Assembly (NCBI GenBank): GCA_034408745.1
Contig: JAWXCM010000118.1
Coordinates: 1-6,400 of the forward strand
Length of the DNA stretch: 6,400 bases
Reading direction: 5' to 3'
Origin: JAWXCM01 sp034408745
Lineage (GTDB): Bacteria; Acidobacteriota; Terriglobia; Bryobacterales; Bryobacteraceae
This document shows, in pieces, positions 1 through 5,429 of the stretch (the stretch's first letter is position 1; every line of letters starts with the position of its first letter). Below the pieces are notes generated by a model. It saw only the letters and a program-made list of their open reading frames with translations, was not told the origin of the DNA and searched no databases. The translations under genes and the position numbers were made by a program.

Positions 1-177
1 GGTAAGCTTCAGTTCGTTGAGATTGGCTCCGAGCGCAGCCGAGAGGTTTCCTTGTTGGTCGAGGTCAACGGCGAGGGTCCGGTAACCCGCTCGGGCAAAG
101 CAGACAGCTAAGTTGAGGGCAACCGTGGTCTTCCCACATCCGCCCTTCGCGTTGGCCAGAGTGTAGATATGCGGCAT
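1..177 (-). CDS. ParA/MinD-family ATPase, N-terminal part (runs off left edge)
   Basis: The first 59 residues of a deviant-Walker ATPase are visible, starting MPHIYTLANAKGGCGKTT. Residues 11-18 (KGGCGKTT) are the deviant Walker A motif, including the signature lysine at 11 and the phosphate-binding lysine at 16. Residues 37-44 (VDLDQQGN) match the second conserved block (usually D-x-D-P-Q-G-N), here with Q in place of P. Such ATPases dimerise on ATP and position plasmids, chromosomes or protein complexes. A chromosomal ParA usually has a parB neighbour, which would lie left of this window, so the cargo cannot be told. The start is chosen because a GGAGG lies six bases upstream of this ATG. 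An in-frame ATG two codons earlier touches that Shine-Dalgarno site and is unlikely. The gene points away from all the others and forms its own unit. Confidence 0.93.
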   Translation of the reverse strand, partial: MPHIYTLANAKGGCGKTTVALNLAVCFARAGYRTLAVDLDQQGNLSAALGANLNELKLT

Positions 178-183
178 GATCAT

Positions 184-188
184 CCTCC
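184..188 (-). promoter_or_regulatory. Shine-Dalgarno site of the ParA-like gene
   Basis: The minus strand reads GGAGG here, followed by six bases and then the ATG at 177. It decides between two in-frame ATGs at 183 and 177 in favour of the inner one, because the outer one directly abuts the site. Confidence 0.75.
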
Positions 189-204
189 AATCGTTTCCTT
201 GACT

Positions 205-224
205 GGCCTCTTCGATCAGAGGCC
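205..224. repeat. 7-bp perfect hairpin upstream of the ParA-like gene
   Basis: GGCCTCT (205-211) pairs with AGAGGCC (218-224) around a 6-base loop. It sits 27 bases upstream of the parA start codon, in its probable leader or promoter region. It could be an RNA hairpin in the 5' leader or an operator for autoregulation, which is common for ParA proteins. There is no T-run on either strand, so a terminator is unlikely. Confidence 0.5.
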
Positions 225-261
225 GGACAAAGGCTGGGAGGACAAACCGCAAGGATGGCGA

Positions 262-282
262 GTGACACCTTCAGGTGACACC
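262..282. repeat. Pair of GTGACACC direct repeats (candidate operator)
   Basis: GTGACACC occurs at 262-269 and again at 275-282, a 13-base period. The second copy extends to GGTGACACC, which is GGTG-A-CACC and palindromic around its centre. The junction between copies reads CACCT-TC-AGGTG, itself an inverted repeat. The cluster lies about 90 bases upstream of the minus-strand ParA-like gene. Repeated half-sites of this kind are typical of operators or centromere-like sites, but no such function can be proved from one copy pair. Confidence 0.35.
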
Positions 283-304
283 AGGTGGGTAAAATGACGA
301 AAAA

Positions 305-850
305 GTGGAAGAATGCGCGAAGAAGACGGAGACTACAGGAAAGAGCGAACTTCCGCCTAGCGTTCAGGTTCCGCTCTATTCACCGTCGTCATTTGACTTG
401 TCGGAAGGGGACGGGGATAATCCCCCCCTCTCCGCCAGCTTACAAAGTACCTTAGATCGTTCGTTAGTGGACACTGGCCCCCACCCCGATCAGGCTGGCC
501 AGGCCGCCATCGAACGCAACGCCCAAGCACAACTCATCTTTTTTGACTTTTGTGCAGCGCTTGCGCAACGCCGCAGTCCGCGGCGGCATCGGCCCGAAAG
601 GACCATTGATTGTTGGACGCTGGTTGTGGAATTTTGCGAACGGAGATCTCACCGCATTTCCCTGGGCGACTTCAGGGCAGCATGTTTTCGCAGAGTGATC
701 TTCCCCAACCCCCAGGGCTTGGAAAAAATCGAGCAACCCGGAACCGTCTTGAACAGGGGACATCAGGGGCTTAGAGTGGATGCTCCAAAGACTGACTCAA
801 CGACGCCTACCCTTCAAATTGTCCCAGTACCTGTCTGTCAGCGCTATTAG
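305..850 (+). CDS. Doubtful open frame, unrecognised 181-residue product
   Basis: This GTG-started frame stays open for 181 codons, and I do not recognise the predicted protein. It shows no signal peptide, membrane segment or catalytic motif. The N-terminal third is rich in Ser, Pro and acidic residues and looks disordered. Residues around 78-125 are Arg- and Cys-rich. Evidence against a real gene: there is no convincing ribosome site (the nearest G-rich stretch ends about 15 bases upstream), third-position GC looks clearly lower than in the four neighbouring genes, and a 99-codon frame is open on the opposite strand over 464-763. It may be a decayed gene, an orphan, or an open frame by chance. 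It is listed so the stretch is not left blank. Confidence 0.18.
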   Translation: MEECAKKTETTGKSELPPSVQVPLYSPSSFDLSEGDGDNPPLSASLQSTLDRSLVDTGPHPDQAGQAAIERNAQAQLIFFDFCAALAQRRSPRRHRPERTIDCWTLVVEFCERRSHRISLGDFRAACFRRVIFPNPQGLEKIEQPGTVLNRGHQGLRVDAPKTDSTTPTLQIVPVPVCQRY

Positions 851-876
851 TGCCTTGATGGCAGGGTGTGTATAAT
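847..876 (+). promoter_or_regulatory. Sigma-70-type promoter of the Usp-UbiB gene
   Basis: A perfect TATAAT lies at 871-876 and would start transcription near 883, about 26 bases before the TTG start codon. The -35 region is poor: TTAGTG (847-852, 18-base spacer) is the best placed. A better TTGATG (855-860) is too close to the -10 box. The perfect -10 with a weak -35 suggests that an activator may help. The call rests mainly on the -10 box and its position. Confidence 0.55.
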
Positions 877-894
877 ACGACCCAATCAGGTAAC

Positions 895-900
895 GGAGGA
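895..900 (+). promoter_or_regulatory. Shine-Dalgarno site that fixes the TTG start of the Usp-UbiB gene
   Basis: GGAGGA ends eight bases before the TTG at 909, ideal spacing. No ATG or GTG occurs at a suitable distance in this frame, and the Usp fold needs its first strand (RRVMVGTD, residues 9-16) immediately after. This supports TTG as the true start. Confidence 0.75.
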
Positions 901-908
901 TTGTTGAT

Positions 909-3026
909 TTGACGCTTGGGGCACGTGATCCCCGCCGTGTGATGGTGGGGACCGACCGGTCGGAGACGGCTGAGCAGGCGGTCCGGTGGGCGGCAAGTTT
1001 TGCCGATCGCTTCGGCGCCGAACTCTACGTGGTCCAGGTCATCGTCCCAGAACATCCTGCTGACACGGAGCACGGGGCAGCCGAGCGGACACAGGCCGCA
1101 GCGACGGCCGACGATCTCGTCAGGCACGCGCGGACGATCGCTGGGGACCGCGGGCGCGGCAGGATCGTCGTCGATGACGATCCCGCCATGGCGATCGTTC
1201 GCGCGGCCGAAGAAGATGACATCGACGTCCTGGTTGTCGGTAACGCCGGGATGGCCGGCCGTAAGGAGTTTCTCCTCGGGAACGTTCCCAACCGGATCAG
1301 CCACAACGCTCGTTGCACAGTCATCATTGTCAACACCCTCGCCCTTAACGGAAAGACCTCCCGTGCCGCGCCGTTCCGATCCGGAACTCAGGAGGAGGCG
1401 CCGCAGCCGCGTCGGATCGCGCGCGGCAGCAAGATTGCCGCGGTCTTCGCAAAACACGGGCTGCGAGAACTGTTCGGGCAGCCGGACGAGGAAGGCTCGA
1501 TTGGGCGTCGACGGCAAGCCAAGCGCTTGCGTGCCGCGCTCGAGGAACTAGGCCCCACCTTCGCCAAGATCGGCCAACTCCTATCGACCCGACCCGACCT
1601 GCTTCCACCCGAGTTTATCGAAGAGCTGGCTCAGTTGCAGGACCGCGTCACAACGCTCACGGAGGAGCAGGTCGTTCGCGTGATGGAAGAGGATCTTGGG
1701 GTCCCGTGGGAAGACGTGTTCGAGACGATCGATCCGGAGCCGCTCGCAGCCGGGACGATCGCCCAAGTACACCGTGCCTCCCTGGCGACGGGCGAAAAGG
1801 TTGTCGTCAAGATCCAACACCCGGAAGCGAAAGATTTGATCGAACAGGACCTCGCGCTTCTCAAGCTCTTCGCCGAAAAGGTGGGCACACGGTCAGGCGT
1901 GCGGCGGTTGATTGATGCGCCCGCCGTCTTCGAACACCTCTCCACTTCCCTGCGCCGAGAGCTCGACTTTCGGTTGGAGGCGCAGAGCATCGAACGAATG
2001 CGCGAGGTGCTTGCCAACTTCCCGCGCCTCGCTGTTCCAGGGGTCTACGCGGACTTCTCTACCTCACGTCTGCTGGTGATGCAGGATGTAGGCGGGGAGC
2101 CGGCGTCGCAGATCCCCGTGGGCAAAGTTCGAAAGGAGACCGCGAGGCAGCTCCTCGAGTCCTTTTGCAAGCAGATCCTGATCGACGGGTTTTTCCATGC
2201 TGACCCGCATCCAGGTAACCTGATGTGGCAGCCCGCCGAGGAGCGGTTGTACCTCCTTGATCTCGGCCTGGTCGGTGAGGTCAGCGCGGACATGCGCGAG
2301 CTGATGATTCCCTTGCTCACCGCGTTCTGGCAGAAGGACTCCGACTTCTTGACCGACGTCCTCCTGATGCTTTCCGGCGCCATGGACCGGACCGATCTGG
2401 ATATCGATGCGTTCAGGCAGCAGATCCGCTCCCTGATGGCTAAGTATCGCAATGTGTCCGCCCAGAACATCCAACTCGGGCCGATTCTGCAGGAGATGAT
2501 CGAGATATCGTTCCGCCACGGTGTTCCCATGCCGGCCTCGCTCACCCTTGCGGCGAAGTCCATTGCGCAGATGCAACTGGTGGCCGCGCAGCTGGACCCC
2601 GAGATTGACCCCTTCGATGTGGCCGGCCGGTTTCTCATGGGGTCGCTGCTGCGAAGACTGGTTGCCAAGAGCGATGCCAAGTCACTTTTCTACCAATCGC
2701 AGAAGATCAAGGTGAGGGCGATGCGAGTGTTTGAGGCCTTCGAGCAGCTGATAGGCGCGCGTCCGGGAGATAAACTCAGTGTGAATTTCCGTGCTGCGTC
2801 TCTGGAGGAGACCGTGCGGCGCGCAGGCCGGCGGTTCGCGTTGGCACTTACAGCGGGCTTCGCCGTGCTTGCGAGTGCCCTCACGGCGATCTCAGAGCGT
2901 GTCGGAGGCTGGGTGCCAGCGGCTTTTGGACTCGTCGGCGCAGCTTTTGCGGTGGCCCTGGTCGTGGATCTTTTGCGCAATGAACCGCTGGATCGGGCTC
3001 GAAGAAGGACCGGAGAGACTTCATGA
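909..3026 (+). CDS. Usp domain fused to UbiB/AarF/ABC1 atypical kinase
   Basis: The 705-residue protein has two domains. Residues 9-143 are a universal stress protein fold: VMVGTD at 11-16 with the nucleotide-binding Asp16, and the ATP motif G-x2-G-x9-G at 111-124, followed by Asn125 where Ser/Thr is usual. Residues 175-620 are a UbiB-family kinase-like domain: KxGQ at 220-223, the A-rich loop AAGT at 280-283 in place of a glycine loop, Lys301 (VVVKIQHP), ELDFRLEA at 351-358, the catalytic block HADPHPGN at 430-437, and DLG at 451-453 for metal binding. Two hydrophobic segments (about 643-662 and 668-688) would anchor it in the inner membrane, as in UbiB. Known relatives are ATPases or kinases supporting ubiquinone and isoprenoid-lipid metabolism; the substrate here is unknown. 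The Usp domain presumably adds nucleotide or stress sensing. UbiB proteins are usually about 550 residues, so the extra length equals the Usp domain. The family assignment is firm; the exact role is inferred. Confidence 0.94.
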   Translation: MTLGARDPRRVMVGTDRSETAEQAVRWAASFADRFGAELYVVQVIVPEHPADTEHGAAERTQAAATADDLVRHARTIAGDRGRGRIVVDDDPAMAIVRAAEEDDIDVLVVGNAGMAGRKEFLLGNVPNRISHNARCTVIIVNTLALNGKTSRAAPFRSGTQEEAPQPRRIARGSKIAAVFAKHGLRELFGQPDEEGSIGRRRQAKRLRAALEELGPTFAKIGQLLSTRPDLLPPEFIEELAQLQDRVTTLTEEQVVRVMEEDLGVPWEDVFETIDPEPLAAGTIAQVHRASLATGEKVVVKIQHPEAKDLIEQDLALLKLFAEKVGTRSGVRRLIDAPAVFEHLSTSLRRELDFRLEAQSIERMREVLANFPRLAVPGVYADFSTSRLLVMQDVGGEPASQIPVGKVRKETARQLLESFCKQILIDGFFHADPHPGNLMWQPAEERLYLLDLGLVGEVSADMRELMIPLLTAFWQKDSDFLTDVLLMLSGAMDRTDLDIDAFRQQIRSLMAKYRNVSAQNIQLGPILQEMIEISFRHGVPMPASLTLAAKSIAQMQLVAAQLDPEIDPFDVAGRFLMGSLLRRLVAKSDAKSLFYQSQKIKVRAMRVFEAFEQLIGARPGDKLSVNFRAASLEETVRRAGRRFALALTAGFAVLASALTAISERVGGWVPAAFGLVGAAFAVALVVDLLRNEPLDRARRRTGETS

Positions 3027-3061
3027 CTAGTTTTTGTCGCGAACTCCTCAAGATTGGGTAG

Positions 3062-3094
3062 CCACGATTGATGCGTTTCTTGCATCAATCGTGG
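3062..3094. repeat. Perfect palindrome H1 (13-bp stem, 7-base loop)
   Basis: CCACGATTGATGC (3062-3074) is exactly complementary to GCATCAATCGTGG (3082-3094) around the loop GTTTCTT. It begins 36 bases after the Usp-UbiB stop codon. GTAG lies directly at its 5' foot (3058-3061), and GGTAG recurs just after it (3097-3101). It has the same size and end sequences as the palindrome at 3147. It could end the upstream transcript, protect the 3' end, act as an operator or be REP-like. There is no T-run after it, so it is not a standard intrinsic terminator. Confidence 0.85.
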
Positions 3095-3146
3095 TCGGTA
3101 GTTTGGCGCGCTACGGTCAGTCCTTTGCACGCGGTCTGCGCCCTGT

Positions 3147-3179
3147 CCACGACAAACGCAAGCAGCGCGTTTGTCGTGG
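3147..3179. repeat. Perfect palindrome H2 (13-bp stem, 7-base loop)
   Basis: CCACGACAAACGC (3147-3159) pairs exactly with GCGTTTGTCGTGG (3167-3179) around AAGCAGC. It shares with the palindrome at 3062 the outer six pairs (CCACGA/TCGTGG), the innermost GC pairs, the stem length and the loop length. The five middle pairs differ but are fully compensated. The right arm overlaps a candidate -35 box at 3171-3176, so an operator role for the flavoenzyme gene is possible. No T-run follows. Confidence 0.85.
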
Positions 3180-3199
3180 CGACCAGAATCTGCCATAAG
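3171..3199 (+). promoter_or_regulatory. Candidate promoter of the FAD oxidoreductase gene
   Basis: TTGTCG (3171-3176), a 17-base spacer, then CATAAG (3194-3199). Each box matches the sigma-70 consensus at four of six positions. Transcription would begin near 3206, giving a leader of about 36 bases. The -35 box lies inside the right arm of the palindrome at 3147-3179, so a protein bound there would block it. This is moderate evidence only; read-through from the Usp-UbiB gene is also possible. Confidence 0.35.
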
Positions 3200-3208
3200 C
3201 CCAGAGCA

Positions 3209-3226
3209 AGTTTCGTGACAGAAACT
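3209..3226 (+). promoter_or_regulatory. Small hairpin just upstream of the ribosome binding site
   Basis: AGTTTC (3209-3214) pairs with GAAACT (3221-3226) around the 6-base loop GTGACA. It ends four bases before the AGGAG ribosome site at 3231 and could tune translation or mRNA stability. Perfect pairing is visible; the function is inferred. Confidence 0.4.
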
Positions 3227-3230
3227 GACC

Positions 3231-3235
3231 AGGAG
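3231..3235 (+). promoter_or_regulatory. Shine-Dalgarno site that fixes the start of the FAD oxidoreductase
   Basis: AGGAG, then six bases, then ATG at 3242. The frame is open upstream to a possible start at 3068, but that would translate through both large palindromes and add 58 residues before the Rossmann strand. This site settles the start at 3242. Confidence 0.85.
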
Positions 3236-3241
3236 AAGAGC

Positions 3242-5032
3242 ATGGCCAAGGTAATCGTCATAGGCGGCGGAGTGGGTGGATTGACGGCCGCGCACGAACT
3301 CGCAGAGCGCGGGTTCAAGGTTGAGGTCTATGAGACGCGTGCCGCCTGGGGTGGCAAGGCGCGCACTCAACCCGTGCCCGGCACGGCTTCCGCCGGACGT
3401 CGCGACCTTCCGGGCGAGCATGGCTTCCGCTTCTATCCGCGCTTCTACCGGCACGTCATTGACATGATGGCACGCACGCCAGTTGGCGATGGGTCGGGCG
3501 GTTGCGTCGACGGCCGGCTGCGCCCCTGTACCGAGGCCGGAGTTGCGTTGATCGATGGCGACACTTGGTCTCGCTTCCATCGGCGGACCGCCGTCCGGCC
3601 CTACGAGATCCTCGAGGCGGTACAGGTTCTCTTTCAGCAGCTCGGCTTTGACGCCGCCGATGCCGGCCTCTTCGGCCTCAAAGTTCTGCAATTCCTGTCG
3701 TCGTCCGATGAGCGGCGGCTCGGTGAGTACGAAGGCGTGTCGTGGTGGGGGTTCCTCGGCGGCGATGGCTATTCGCAGAAGTGCCAGAACCGGGCGAGCG
3801 GGATTCCCCGAATGCTCGTCGCGATGGATGCCCGGCACGGCAACGCCCGAACCGTCGGTGTCACCTCGATGCAGCTCCTCCTCGACTTCGCTACCACGGG
3901 CGTTGCGAGCGATCGCACGATGGGCGGCCCAACCAGTGAGATGTGGATTGCCCCGTGGATCGAGCACCTGAAGGCGCTCGGGGTGCAGTTCTTTCCCGGT
4001 GAGACTTGCGCCGGCTTCGAAGTCGGCAACGGGCGTGTCGAAGGGGCACAATTCACGAGCGGCATAATGGCGAAGGGCGGCCACTACGTCCTCGCAGTGC
4101 CGATCGAAGCGGCCAAGGCGCTGATATCGCCGGACCTGGCGGCACTCGACCCCCAGTGTGATCGCCTGCGCGGAGCCAATGTCGACGAACTCGTCTCGTG
4201 GATGGTCGGGATCCAGTTCTACCTCTACGAGGACGTGCCACTGGTGCGCGGCCACATGGTGTTTCCAGACGCTCCCTGGGCACTGACGGCGATCTCACAA
4301 CCGCAGTTCTGGCGTGAGCCGGTGGGCCTGTTTCGCCGGCACTATGGCAACGGCGATGTTGGCGGGCTGATCTCGGTGGATATCTCGGAATGGGACAAGG
4401 ATGGCACATTCGTGCGCAAGAAGGCGCGCGACTGCACCAAGGACGAGATCCAGGCCGAAGTCTGGTCCCAGCTCAAAGCGGCGCTCAACGGCCGTCGCGC
4501 CGACCAGCAGACACTCACCGATGAACTCCTGCACTCGTGGCACCTCGACGACGATCTCGACTACTCGGCCGGCTTGCCGCCGCTTAACCGGTCGCGCCTT
4601 TTGGTCCATCCTCCGGGTTCATGGGCGGTACGCCCAGAAGCGGCGAGTGCCGTACCGAACCTCTGCTTCGCCGCTGACTACGTCCGGACCCACACCGACA
4701 TCGCGTCGATGGAGGGAGCGTGCGAAGCGGGCCGCCGTGCCGCCAACGTCATCCTCGAGCGCGAGGGCTCGACCGCGTCCCGCGCCGAGATCTGGCCGCT
4801 CCAGGAGCCGCCGCAATATGAGCACTGGAAGCGGCTCGATGCCGACCTCTTCCGCGTGGGTCGCCCTCATGTCTTCGAGATTGCCGGCATCCGCCGTGCG
4901 TTTGAGGCGGCCGACCTGTTGCGCCGCTTCTCCTCATTCACCGGACTGGCCCAGCTCGACGAATTCCTCAAGCAATTCAAGCTTACCGACATCGTCGACG
5001 GGCTGCTGGGGCGCTTCGGAATTGGCCGGTAG
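3242..5032 (+). CDS. FAD-dependent oxidoreductase, amine oxidase/phytoene desaturase type
   Basis: The 596-residue protein opens with a Rossmann FAD-binding strand-turn-helix, VIVIGGGVGGLTAAHEL (4-20), the ribose-binding Glu31 and the GG-doublet region ETRAAWGGKAR (31-41). The second FAD-binding block, near residues 473-504 (NLCFAADYVRTHTDIASMEG followed by ACEAGRRAA), is typical of amine oxidases, carotenoid desaturases and hydroxysqualene dehydroxylases. HGFRFYPRFYRHVIDMM at 60-76 is a motif I associate with a long, poorly characterised subgroup of this family. About 90 residues follow the C-terminal FAD motif, more than in ordinary phytoene desaturases. No signal peptide or membrane segment is seen, so it should be cytoplasmic or peripheral to the membrane. 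The substrate is unknown; isoprenoid chains are likely from family and from the UbiB-type neighbour. The superfamily is certain, the reaction is not. Confidence 0.9.
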   Translation: MAKVIVIGGGVGGLTAAHELAERGFKVEVYETRAAWGGKARTQPVPGTASAGRRDLPGEHGFRFYPRFYRHVIDMMARTPVGDGSGGCVDGRLRPCTEAGVALIDGDTWSRFHRRTAVRPYEILEAVQVLFQQLGFDAADAGLFGLKVLQFLSSSDERRLGEYEGVSWWGFLGGDGYSQKCQNRASGIPRMLVAMDARHGNARTVGVTSMQLLLDFATTGVASDRTMGGPTSEMWIAPWIEHLKALGVQFFPGETCAGFEVGNGRVEGAQFTSGIMAKGGHYVLAVPIEAAKALISPDLAALDPQCDRLRGANVDELVSWMVGIQFYLYEDVPLVRGHMVFPDAPWALTAISQPQFWREPVGLFRRHYGNGDVGGLISVDISEWDKDGTFVRKKARDCTKDEIQAEVWSQLKAALNGRRADQQTLTDELLHSWHLDDDLDYSAGLPPLNRSRLLVHPPGSWAVRPEAASAVPNLCFAADYVRTHTDIASMEGACEAGRRAANVILEREGSTASRAEIWPLQEPPQYEHWKRLDADLFRVGRPHVFEIAGIRRAFEAADLLRRFSSFTGLAQLDEFLKQFKLTDIVDGLLGRFGIGR

Positions 5033-5114
5033 CCCGGAGCAAGGGAGCAAAGCCACCGCTGCGTTGGGCCCGGTCCCTCCATGCCCCCTTCCCCCGCGAT
5101 TTTGATGTGAAGGT

Positions 5115-5143
5115 CCTCAACCCCCTCCCAGTGCGGGGGGAGG
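5115..5143 (+). terminator. Possible factor-dependent end or C/G hairpin after the flavoenzyme gene
   Basis: CCTC-AA-CCCCC (5115-5125) can pair with GGGGG-GAGG (5135-5143) with a two-base bulge; an alternative register pairs CCTCCC (5124-5129) with GGGAGG (5138-5143). It lies about 80 bases after the flavoenzyme stop. The next bases are GCAAGCTG rather than a T-run, so any termination would not be of the standard intrinsic kind. Confidence 0.25.
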
Positions 5144-5144
5144 C

Positions 5145-5260
5145 AAGCTGTGAGAAAATTGAAAATCGATTAGGTGGAACGTTTGCTCCGCGCGCGTTTT
5201 CACCTGTGCAGTCGGAGACAGGACGGTTCAGGTTGGCTTAGTTCAATTCTCTCACAGCTT
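5145..5260. repeat. 116-bp unit bounded by 19-bp inverted repeats (MITE-like or structured RNA)
   Basis: AAGCTGTGAGAAAATTGAA (5145-5163) and the reverse complement of 5242-5260 agree at 18 of 19 positions; the single difference is A versus G at position 12. The 78-base interior holds two shorter pairings: AGGTG-G-AACG (5172-5181) with CGTT-TT-CACCT (5195-5205), and CCTGT (5203-5207) with ACAGG (5218-5222). The two overlap by three bases, so they would be alternatives. Short non-coding units with long terminal inverted repeats are typical of MITEs derived from insertion sequences. No clear target duplication is visible at the ends. A long structured RNA is the alternative. Confidence 0.6.
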
Positions 5261-5423
5261 CAGGGGAAAGAGAGAGGTGGGCGAAGCCAGCGCCCGCCAC
5301 CGTCGAACCGAACACCCTCTGTGTTCAGCACCGGACTTATGGGTCAAGATCACCTCCAAGCTGCGGCCGCTTGAACGAACCTGCGAGCCCTCGCGGCTTG
5401 GGGTGATTGGTAGATTCATGTAA

Positions 5424-5429
5424 GGGGAG
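5424..5429 (+). promoter_or_regulatory. Shine-Dalgarno site that fixes the TTG start of the MBL hydrolase
   Basis: GGGGAG, then seven bases, then TTG at 5437. The frame is open back to a TTG at 5407, but that one has no ribosome site and would add ten residues before the first beta strand (MKVKLLRSS). This site supports the inner TTG. Confidence 0.75.

Larger units (their letters stand above)
190..870. other. Gene-poor stretch between the ParA-like and Usp-UbiB genes
   Basis: About 680 bases lie between divergent genes with no confidently coding sequence. The visible contents are the parA-proximal hairpin and repeat cluster, the doubtful frame at 305-850, and a 6-bp perfect GC hairpin (CGCCGC 569-574 with GCGGCG 580-585, 5-base loop). 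The T-rich run near 538-552 lies before that hairpin, so it does not make a terminator on either strand. Base composition is more mixed than in the flanking genes. No tRNA or known RNA fold was seen. It may be the remains of a decayed gene or mobile element. Confidence 0.5.

Noticed and set aside
294..455. 53-codon plus-strand frame starting at ATG 294, very Arg-rich product
   Set aside because: The high Arg content looks like an out-of-frame artefact, it overlaps the 305-850 frame, and the only upstream purine stretch is weak.
569..585. GC hairpin near a T-rich run as a terminator
   Set aside because: The T-run at 538-552 lies before the hairpin on the plus strand, and on the minus strand it reads as A, so neither strand has hairpin then U-run.
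807..1517. 236-codon minus-strand frame across the Usp domain
   Set aside because: Mirror frame of a clearly coding region with intact Usp motifs; no ribosome site or known motif.
3062..3094. Intrinsic terminator for the Usp-UbiB gene
   Set aside because: The hairpin is strong, but the following bases (TCGGTAGTTTGG) contain no T-run, and a second identical-type hairpin follows. It is kept as a palindrome rather than called a terminator.
3062..3179. CRISPR repeats or integron attC sites
   Set aside because: Only two units, with different middle sequences and no regular spacers. The arms lack the attC core boxes.
3068..3241. N-terminal extension of the FAD oxidoreductase from a start at 3068
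   Set aside because: It would translate straight through both perfect palindromes, has no ribosome site, and puts 58 unrelated residues before the Rossmann strand. The AGGAG at 3231 places the start at 3242.
2690..4255. Long (521-codon) open frame on the minus strand
   Set aside because: It lies antisense across the end of the Usp-UbiB gene and most of the flavoenzyme. Its product has no recognisable motif, and long antisense frames are expected opposite GC-rich genes.
5174..5374. 66-codon plus-strand frame in the gap before the MBL gene
   Set aside because: It crosses the right inverted repeat of the 116-bp unit, lacks a ribosome site and resembles no family.
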